20,044 bases of DNA from Phycisphaeraceae bacterium. Its GTDB lineage: Bacteria; Planctomycetota; Phycisphaerae; Phycisphaerales; Phycisphaeraceae. A program made the position numbers and the translations under genes. This document shows, one piece after another, positions 14,686 through 20,044 of the stretch; position 1 is the first letter of the stretch, and each line of letters begins with the position of its first letter. Where the stretch lies: NCBI GenBank assembly GCA_016763955.1, contig JAESSU010000457.1:1-20044 (forward strand). The letters run 5' to 3'. The notes under the pieces are model-generated. The model searched no databases and was not told the origin of the DNA. It saw only the letters and a list, made by a program, of their open reading frames with translations.

Positions 14686-15600
14686 ATGGCAGGTAAGACC
14701 CGTGAAATTCGTAGCCGAATTAAGGCTGTTGCTAATATCAAGCGTATCACCCACACGATGCAAATGATCGCCACTGCGCGATTCCAAGCATCGCAACGTC
14801 GGGCGACTGCTGCACAACCCTATACACGCAAAATTGCGGAGCTAGTCGGAGAGCTATCCAAAGCAGCGACCGCAAGTGGCGGAGCCTCCCAAGGGGGGAT
14901 GTCCCATCCATTATTGTGCGTGCCAGAGGCTGTAACGGGTAAGGAACTATTGCTGATTATCACCTCCAACCGTGGTCTATGCGGTGGTTATAACGGGAAC
15001 ATTCTCCGCAAAGCCATGCTTCATTTAAAACAAGCCAATGTCGATGGCAAGCAAGTCGAATTGCAAGTTGTTGGCCGTAAAGGTTCAGGATTTTTTAAGT
15101 TCAACGGTGTTCCCGTGAGTGAAAATCTCACACAATTTGGTGACTCCGCTAAGTTTGATGATGTGCAAGCATTGGCAGAGCATTACATGACTGCATTTAC
15201 CACGGGTGAATATGATAAAGTCAATGTGATTTACATGGCCTTTGAAACCATGTCCCGTCAGTCCGCATGCGTATTGCCCTTGCTGCCTATGCAAGACCCT
15301 ACTGCTGATGTGAAGCCTGACACGGCTGTGAGTACAGCTCAGGTTGATTATGAATCTTCCCCCGATCCTCAAGAGCTTCTTGCTGAACTGTTGCCTGTGA
15401 CTGTTAAGGCCCAGCTATTCCAATGCTTCAACGAAGCAGAAGTCAGCGAACATATTGCTCGTATGATTGCGATGAAGGCTGCGACGGACAATGCCAGCCA
15501 AATGGGTAAAGATCTGACTCGCGTGTATAACCGTGCTCGTCAGGGTGCGATCACCACCGAACTGACCGAAATGATCAGTGGTGCAATGGCGCTTGCCTAA
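14686..15600 (+). CDS. atpG: F-type ATP synthase gamma subunit, isolated from other atp genes
   Basis: The gamma subunit is the central rotor shaft of F1, coupling proton flow to catalysis in the alpha3beta3 head. The 304-residue product has both diagnostic ends. The N-terminal helix contains KTREIRSRIKAVANIKRITH followed by TMQMIATARFQASQRR. The C-terminal helix contains ARMIAMKAATDNASQMGK and TRVYNRARQGAITTELTEM, close to the family pattern. The Rossmann-like middle has LLIITSNRGLCGGYNGN. Start ATG 14686 (MAGKTREIR) is preferred over 14668 because family homology begins there and a -10-like box ends 6 nt upstream. Unusually, atpA and atpD do not flank it: a UbiA-like gene is upstream and a convergent glycosyltransferase downstream. 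It has its own promoter and terminator. Confidence 0.97.
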   Translation: MAGKTREIRSRIKAVANIKRITHTMQMIATARFQASQRRATAAQPYTRKIAELVGELSKAATASGGASQGGMSHPLLCVPEAVTGKELLLIITSNRGLCGGYNGNILRKAMLHLKQANVDGKQVELQVVGRKGSGFFKFNGVPVSENLTQFGDSAKFDDVQALAEHYMTAFTTGEYDKVNVIYMAFETMSRQSACVLPLLPMQDPTADVKPDTAVSTAQVDYESSPDPQELLAELLPVTVKAQLFQCFNEAEVSEHIARMIAMKAATDNASQMGKDLTRVYNRARQGAITTELTEMISGAMALA

Positions 15601-15634
15601 GCCTTTACATTAAGACAATACAACCTCGATTTTC

Positions 15635-15669
15635 AAACCGATTCACTGACAAGTGAGTCGGTTTTTTTT
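15635..15669 (+). terminator. Rho-independent terminator of atpG
   Basis: AAACCGATTCACT (15635-15647) pairs over 13 bp with AGTGAGTCGGTTT (15652-15664), including one G.U, around a GACA loop. The T-rich side runs to 15669 with eight consecutive T residues from 15662. It starts 34 nt after the atpG stop and shows that atpG is the last gene of its transcript. Confidence 0.93.
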
Positions 15670-15713
15670 ATCAACTTATTGCTTGAGTATGATGGAATAA
15701 AAACACGGCTGGT

Positions 15714-16640
15714 TTAAGATTCTGATCGTAATTTTCGAACTTTTATAATTTGAAAAAATTGTTTGGAAAAAATCGTACGAATGACGCGGTGGTGCATTAG
15801 TTGTCCAAATGCGTGACAGGCTAATTTAAAGACAGAAACTAAATTCATTTTTTTTAGGTCCTGTAATGCTTGAGTGAACAATTGGCTTGCAGATTCGATC
15901 CGATAAAACGCAGGCAGGCCGTTGCCGCCATGTGTTGCGATCATTGATTTCATTTCTTGGATTCGCTGTTGACCGCCACTTGCAGTTTTAGTTTGAGCGT
16001 AACATCGGACTTGGGCTAATGTCACGGGGAGAAATAAAGCAGGTTTTTCTCGTGTGAGTTTGAGCCATAGGTCGTAATCCATGACATAGTTCTGATCAAG
16101 ATCAACCCCGCCCACAGCTTCATAGGCACTGCGGTTAAAGAAGGTAGTGGGTTGGCAGATGAAGTTGCTTACATGGAGCAGGCGGTGACGGTTAAACGGT
16201 TCGGTGGAGACACATTTGGCGATTAAACGTCCGTCGTGTGTGAGCCAATTCACATCGCCATAGACAAGGTCCGTTTGTGGGTTTTTTGTGAGTGCTTCAA
16301 CGGCTTTACTAATCGCTTGGGGGGTGTACATGTCATCGGAATTAAGCCATGCGATGATTTGACCTTGGGCTTTGGCAAAGCCTTTGGCAATGGCATCGGT
16401 TTGCCCGTTGTCTTTTTCACTGATCCATTCTAATTGCCCATCATATTGTTTGAGGATATCGCAAGTTGCATCGGTGGAATCACCGTCGATTACAATATAT
16501 TGCACATGGGGATAATCTTGGCTCAGGACACTTTCAAGGGTCTGCTTAAGTGTCTCTGCTTGATTGTAGGTCGGGGTCACGATGGTGACTAAAGGGGGAC
16601 TCTTAGAAGTGTTTTTGGAATTCGACATTTGATCAAGCAT
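15714..16640 (-). CDS. Glycosyltransferase family 2
   Basis: The 308-residue product is a GT-A-fold inverting glycosyltransferase. It has the N-terminal TIVTPTYNQAETL (19-31), IDGDSTD (51-57) for nucleotide binding, NGQTDAIAKGF (78-88), NSDD (100-103, the metal-binding DxD position) and a candidate catalytic acid in MDYDLWLK (187-194). No membrane segment is evident, so it should act at the cytoplasmic face on a nucleotide-sugar. It diverges from the GT8-like gene with only 41 bp between, and belongs by context to the surface-glycan block. The exact sugar and acceptor cannot be told. The ATG at 16640 is used; an in-frame ATG at 16628 would shorten it by four residues. Confidence 0.92.
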   Translation of the reverse strand: MLDQMSNSKNTSKSPPLVTIVTPTYNQAETLKQTLESVLSQDYPHVQYIVIDGDSTDATCDILKQYDGQLEWISEKDNGQTDAIAKGFAKAQGQIIAWLNSDDMYTPQAISKAVEALTKNPQTDLVYGDVNWLTHDGRLIAKCVSTEPFNRHRLLHVSNFICQPTTFFNRSAYEAVGGVDLDQNYVMDYDLWLKLTREKPALFLPVTLAQVRCYAQTKTASGGQQRIQEMKSMIATHGGNGLPAFYRIESASQLFTQALQDLKKMNLVSVFKLACHAFGQLMHHRVIRTIFSKQFFQIIKVRKLRSES

Positions 16641-16666
16641 TCAATATCTTGCGTTAACCGCGATGG

Positions 16667-16672
16667 TATACT
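16667..16672 (+). promoter_or_regulatory. Extended -10 element before the GT8-like gene
   Basis: TATACT (16667-16672) is preceded by TGG, giving the TGn of an extended -10, and lies 9 nt before the GTG start. The transcript would begin at about 16679, leaving almost no leader. The site lies in the 41-bp gap between the divergent glycosyltransferase genes. Confidence 0.4.
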
Positions 16673-16681
16673 ATTTCTACT

Positions 16682-17656
16682 GTGACAGATGATAAGCCAA
16701 TGATGAATCAAAATACAACGGAAAACTTCTGTACGATTTTCGACAGCAATTTTTTGCCCATTGGTTTAACGTTGGCTCGCACGTTACGTCAGCACTGCGG
16801 GCAATCCTTGCTCTGGGTGATTTGCTTGGATCAGAAGGTTTATGAGCAACTCGTAAAACTCAATCTCCCGCAGATTCGCCCGGTGTCGTTAGCAAAGGTG
16901 GAGACTGAGGCTTTATTAGCGGTTAAGTCCAAACGCACGCGAGCAGAGTATGCCTGGACGCTTACGCCTTTTGCATGCGACGTGGTTTTTAAGTTGGCTC
17001 CAGATGTTAAGCGAGCGACGTATGTCGATGCGGATTTGGGCTTTTTTGATTCGCCAATGTACTTGATCGATGAAATGGTTCAGGCGAACAAGGACGTACT
17101 GATCACCGAACATGCTTTTGCTCCAGAGTATTCTCAAGGTATCAAACACGGCAGATTCTGTGTGCAGTTTATGACATTTAACAACACGCCTTTAGCACGA
17201 TCCGTCATGCAGCGATGGCAACAACAGGTTCTAGAGTGGTGTTATGCAAGGTTGGAAAAAGGTCGATTTGGTGACCAGATGTATCTGGACACTTGGCCTA
17301 AGGAGCATGCTCAGGTCGTTCATATTCTTAAGCACAGTCAGCGCACTCTTGCACCTTGGAATGTTAGTTATATTGCTCAAACGCAAGGGAAACTTGATCC
17401 TGTGTTTTATCACTTTCATGGTTTGCGTTTTATTACGCCTGATAAAATCAGACTGTTTACGGGCTATCGAATCAACTCGCAGGCACGCGAACGATACGAC
17501 CAGTACTTGGTGCAATTGCGACAGTCAGTTGATTTACTTAAAGCATCTAACATCTCAACTGCATCTATCCCGTTACAAAAAGGCTTAAAAGCTAGCCTTG
17601 AACGCTTGCTTCAAAAATGCCGTGGACTAGATGCTTTTGTCATGCTCAATGATTGA
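16682..17656 (+). CDS. GT8-like glycosyltransferase (nucleotide-diphospho-sugar transferase fold)
   Basis: The 324-residue product looks like a retaining GT-A enzyme. The N-terminal strand FCTIFDSNFLPIGLTLARTL is typical. YVDADLGFFDSP (115-125) carries the DxD motif at D116/D118, GRFGDQMYLDTW (194-205) has the conserved GDQ, and FYHFHG (242-247) supplies late histidines often seen as metal ligands in this fold. The C-terminus is helical and basic. There is no signal peptide or membrane segment. Start choice is uncertain: GTG 16682 has an extended -10 box just upstream, while ATG 16700 and 16703 lie in frame. It ends at 17656, directly abutting the stop codon of the convergent aminotransferase gene with no bases between. 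The sugar and acceptor are unknown; a role in the surface-glycan block is likely. Confidence 0.8.
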   Translation: MTDDKPMMNQNTTENFCTIFDSNFLPIGLTLARTLRQHCGQSLLWVICLDQKVYEQLVKLNLPQIRPVSLAKVETEALLAVKSKRTRAEYAWTLTPFACDVVFKLAPDVKRATYVDADLGFFDSPMYLIDEMVQANKDVLITEHAFAPEYSQGIKHGRFCVQFMTFNNTPLARSVMQRWQQQVLEWCYARLEKGRFGDQMYLDTWPKEHAQVVHILKHSQRTLAPWNVSYIAQTQGKLDPVFYHFHGLRFITPDKIRLFTGYRINSQARERYDQYLVQLRQSVDLLKASNISTASIPLQKGLKASLERLLQKCRGLDAFVMLND

Positions 17657-18805
17657 TTATCCCACATGGGCAGCTACTGCATCGATCACACGAGCAGCAT
17701 GTTCTTCAGATAACTGCGGGTACATTGGCAGACTTAAAATGCGACTCGCCATCGCGTCCGTGACAGGCAGCTTATCCCAATGCGGGAGATATTTTTTAAA
17801 GGCTGATTGCTGATGTACGGGCATGGGATAGTGGATGCCTGTGCCAATTTTCTGGTCACTGAGTTTTTGGCGAAGCTCATCTCTGTTATCAACCTGCACG
17901 ACATACAGGTGGTAAACGTGGTGCACATTATCAGCAACATGCGGGAGGGTGACTTGTTTTAATTTGCCAAGCTGCTGATTGTAGAGGTTGGCTAGTTTTT
18001 GGCGGCGTTGGTTATCTTTGTGTAAATGATTGAGCTTCACAGATAAGATTGCGGCTTGTATTTCATCCATGCGTGAGTTGATCCCGCCATCTAATGAACT
18101 GAGGTGTCTCTGCTGCCAGCCATATTCACGCAAGGCTCGAATTTTAGCTCCAAGGGTTGAGTCATTGGTAATCACTGCACCTGCATCGCCCATTGCTCCG
18201 AGATTTTTGGTTGGATAAAAGCTAAAAGAGGCAAGACTCCCAAACGTGCCAACCTGTTTGCCTGCGATTTTAGCACCATGTGCCTGAGCGCAATCTTCCA
18301 CAACGGGCAGGTCATATTTTGCAGCAATGTCCATGATCGCAGGCATGTCCGCAGGTTGGCCATACAGATGCACCGGGACAATGGCTTTGAGTGGTTCGCT
18401 ATGTTTTTTTTGCCAAGTTTCAATGACGGTTTGTAAATGTGTCGGACACATGGTGTATCGCTGTGCGTCTACATCAACAAAAACAGGGATCGCGCCGCAC
18501 TGGACAATTGCCGTTGCTGTGGCGACTGCTGTGTGCGAGACGGTGAGAACCGCATCGCCTTGGCCAATGCCCAGCGCACGAAGAGACAGCTCAAGAGCAT
18601 CGGTCCCGTTGGCTACGCCCAAAGCATGATCCGTTAAACACCATTGGGCAAAGGCTTGCTCAAATGTCTTTAGTTCCTTGCCTAGCAAATACCAGCCTGA
18701 CTGAATGACCCGTTGGGCCGCAGCATCAATGTCCTGCTGACAATCCAAATAACTGGCATGTGGATCAACTATTTTTACCATGTCCGTCATGGGCAATTTA
18801 TCCAT
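17657..18805 (-). CDS. DegT/DnrJ/EryC1/StrS-family PLP sugar aminotransferase
   Basis: These enzymes install an amino group on a keto-sugar nucleotide using PLP and usually glutamate. The 382-residue product has the expected landmarks: [13 protein letters not shown] (67-79), [10 protein letters not shown] (91-100), HLYGQPADM (146-154), EDCAQAHGA (170-178) with D171 contacting the PLP ring nitrogen, the internal-aldimine lysine K200 in [13 protein letters not shown], and [12 protein letters not shown] (243-254). Length and motif order are normal for the family. It follows the epimerase gene with only 2 bp between, so they form one operon, and the partial methyltransferase-like gene precedes both. 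Together these imply synthesis of a modified amino-sugar. The sugar cannot be specified from the sequence. Confidence 0.95.
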   Translation of the reverse strand: MDKLPMTDMVKIVDPHASYLDCQQDIDAAAQRVIQSGWYLLGKELKTFEQAFAQWCLTDHALGVANGTDALELSLRALGIGQGDAVLTVSHTAVATATAIVQCGAIPVFVDVDAQRYTMCPTHLQTVIETWQKKHSEPLKAIVPVHLYGQPADMPAIMDIAAKYDLPVVEDCAQAHGAKIAGKQVGTFGSLASFSFYPTKNLGAMGDAGAVITNDSTLGAKIRALREYGWQQRHLSSLDGGINSRMDEIQAAILSVKLNHLHKDNQRRQKLANLYNQQLGKLKQVTLPHVADNVHHVYHLYVVQVDNRDELRQKLSDQKIGTGIHYPMPVHQQSAFKKYLPHWDKLPVTDAMASRILSLPMYPQLSEEHAARVIDAVAAHVG

Positions 18806-18807
18806 GT

Positions 18808-19797
18808 TTAAAGGTAGTCTGTCATTCGGTCGCGATAATAATCTAGTGTCAGTTTCAAACCTTCAAGCAGTTTGATTTGAGGCTGCCAGCCTAGCGTGCT
18901 GCGGATGAGTTTGTCATCTGCATAGTAGTCTCCGATATCAATTCGTTTGCGATCTTCAGGATAACTTTTGTGCACCACTTCACCGCTGCCATGGGCTTGG
19001 ATGAGTATGTCTGCTAATTCATTGAGGCTTACAATTTCTAGTCCGCCAAGATTAAATGACTGGCCTGTGGCATCATCATGGGATGCAGCTAACAACATTG
19101 CTTGCACAGCGTCATCCACATAAGTAAAGTCCCGTTTTTGATGACCTTCCCAGACTTCAAAGGCTTTGCTTTCGAGTATCAGACGAATCCAGATTCCCAC
19201 AAACGTTTGGCGCGCATCTTTAATTCGCATGCGTGGGCCATAGGTATTGGTTAGCCGTAGCGAGCAGGCGTTCATGTCATAGACTTGGCTGTAGAGGCTG
19301 TGATACCATTCGCCCGCAAGTTTGTGGATGCCGTTGATATCGACGGGTTTGAGTGTGTGTTTTTCATCGACGGGAAGATACTGAGGCTTGCCATAGAACT
19401 GTCGCGTACTTGCATAAACTAGCCGGATGTCTGGGTTGTGATGACGGCAAGCTTCAAGAATCGAAAGCTGAGCTTTGCAGTTAATCTCCAAGTCCGTAAA
19501 GGGATCGTGCATTGAGTCCATGTGACTGGTTTGGCCTGCGAGGTTAAACAGATAGTCTTGGCCTTGAACCAAATGTTGCATGCTATGTGAGTCACGCACA
19601 TCGGAGATGTTGACGGTGAGCTTGTCCGCGATGTCTGCGATATTGGCTTGATTGCCCCCGTATTGTGGGACAAGACTATCAATTACGGTGACCTTGGCCC
19701 CTAGTTCAACTAGGCGGATCGCCAGATTTGAACCGATAAACCCAAGGCCGCCGGTGATCAGCACGCGACTGTCAGAAAAACAACTTGCTTTAACCAC
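18808..19797 (-). CDS. NAD-dependent epimerase/dehydratase (extended SDR), Tyr-less active site
   Basis: The 329-residue product has an N-terminal Rossmann fold with GGLGFIG (16-22) and an acidic residue D40 after the second strand, favouring NAD(H). [12 protein letters not shown] (85-96), YASTRQFYG (128-136), [10 protein letters not shown] (181-190) and [14 protein letters not shown] (221-234) are classic for nucleotide-sugar epimerases and dehydratases. The catalytic YxxxK is altered: K159 is present in [11 protein letters not shown], but the Tyr position is Asn155. It starts with GTG at 19797 and overlaps the upstream gene by 8 bp; the aminotransferase follows 2 bp after its stop. I recall related epimerases with NGINK at this site, so this may be a subfamily trait rather than damage. 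Confidence 0.93.
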   Translation of the reverse strand: MVKASCFSDSRVLITGGLGFIGSNLAIRLVELGAKVTVIDSLVPQYGGNQANIADIADKLTVNISDVRDSHSMQHLVQGQDYLFNLAGQTSHMDSMHDPFTDLEINCKAQLSILEACRHHNPDIRLVYASTRQFYGKPQYLPVDEKHTLKPVDINGIHKLAGEWYHSLYSQVYDMNACSLRLTNTYGPRMRIKDARQTFVGIWIRLILESKAFEVWEGHQKRDFTYVDDAVQAMLLAASHDDATGQSFNLGGLEIVSLNELADILIQAHGSGEVVHKSYPEDRKRIDIGDYYADDKLIRSTLGWQPQIKLLEGLKLTLDYYRDRMTDYL

Positions 19798-20044
19798 GCT
19801 TTTGAACCTTTCGAGCTAATACGACATTATCTAAGTACAGATCATTATTGTCCGGGAGCAACCATCCTAGCACTATCCCAGCTAGCGTTACGGGAAAACA
19901 TAGCAGTAACGCAAGTAGCAAATTGATAATAGGCTGGCGTGTGAAAATGATCTTGAACAGATAGTCATTGGCCAGTTGAAACAAGACACTGAGATTGTTG
20001 GCTGTCTTGTGTGATTGGATCACTTCAAAGCCTGCGTTTTCTAA
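19790..20044 (-). CDS. Partial CDS: C-terminal end of a probable SAM-dependent methyltransferase
   Basis: The frame runs off the right edge of the window; 84 residues are visible and end at TAA (19792-19790). The visible start, LENAGFEVIQSHKTANN, resembles the last strand and helix of class I SAM-dependent methyltransferases (typically L..aGF.v). It is followed by a hydrophobic segment (about residues 37-56) and a charged tail rich in Asp, Asn and Lys. An in-frame GTG at 20023 is probably internal, because the frame is open to the edge. It overlaps the epimerase start by 8 bp, so it is part of the same minus-strand operon. The methyltransferase call is tentative: the SAM-binding motifs lie outside the window. 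Confidence 0.55.
   Translation of the reverse strand, partial: LENAGFEVIQSHKTANNLSVLFQLANDYLFKIIFTRQPIINLLLALLLCFPVTLAGIVLGWLLPDNNDLYLDNVVLARKVQKRG

Noticed and set aside
1..20044. tRNA or rRNA genes, CRISPR arrays, transposase genes, integrase or phage genes.
   Set aside because: No sequence resembling these was found. All long frames are accounted for by ordinary chromosomal genes, and the only repeat is the 138-bp element.

Overview
The window looks like chromosomal DNA from a Gram-negative (diderm) bacterium. Lgt, a TolC-type outer-membrane lipoprotein and an RND/MFP efflux pump all require or imply two membranes. The flavour of AtpG, the enlarged CusA with a Cys/His-rich insert, the CusB with extra C-terminal domains and the scattering of single genes suggest a planctomycete, possibly Phycisphaerae. 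That placement comes from recalled family resemblance, not from a search.

Layout. Positions 1-157 hold the basic C-terminal tail of an unidentified protein, followed by lgt (331-1323, +). A lone OppB-type ABC permease (1508-2428, -) converges on lgt, and a 138-bp structured repeat (copy 1, 1352-1489) fills the gap. An aldose 1-epimerase gene (2580-3644, +) converges on the large copper/silver efflux operon (11692 to 3743, -). In transcription order that operon is a secreted Cys-rich protein, cusC-like, cusB-like and cusA-like, ending in a strong terminator at 3654-3693. Upstream of it lie a long inverted repeat and the second copy of the 138-bp repeat (11875-12012). Next come a small SH3-like conserved protein and a HEAT-repeat lipoprotein (both -), a UbiA-like membrane prenyltransferase (+) and an isolated atpG (+) with its own promoter and terminator. 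The right end is a surface-polysaccharide block: a GT2 glycosyltransferase (-), a GT8-like glycosyltransferase (+), then a minus-strand operon of a partial methyltransferase-like gene, an NAD-dependent epimerase and a DegT-family aminotransferase.

How the genes work together. The cus genes encode a complete tripartite pump (inner-membrane RND, periplasmic adaptor, outer-membrane duct) plus a thiol-rich exported protein, so Cu(I)/Ag(I) would be bound in the periplasm and expelled. No metal regulator is visible in the window. The right-hand genes would make and attach a modified, probably amino-, sugar of a surface glycan.

The most interesting signal is the 138-bp repeat. The two copies are about 83% identical, lie in opposite orientation, and each sits 19-28 nt after a stop codon in the same orientation relative to the upstream gene. 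Each can fold into a closed multi-hairpin structure. Paired positions change together between copies, and a G.U wobble plus a GCAA tetraloop suggest which strand is the RNA. A second pattern is that several genes (oppB, atpG, perhaps lgt and the GT8-like gene) lack a Shine-Dalgarno sequence but have a -10-like hexamer directly before the start codon, as expected for leaderless transcripts.
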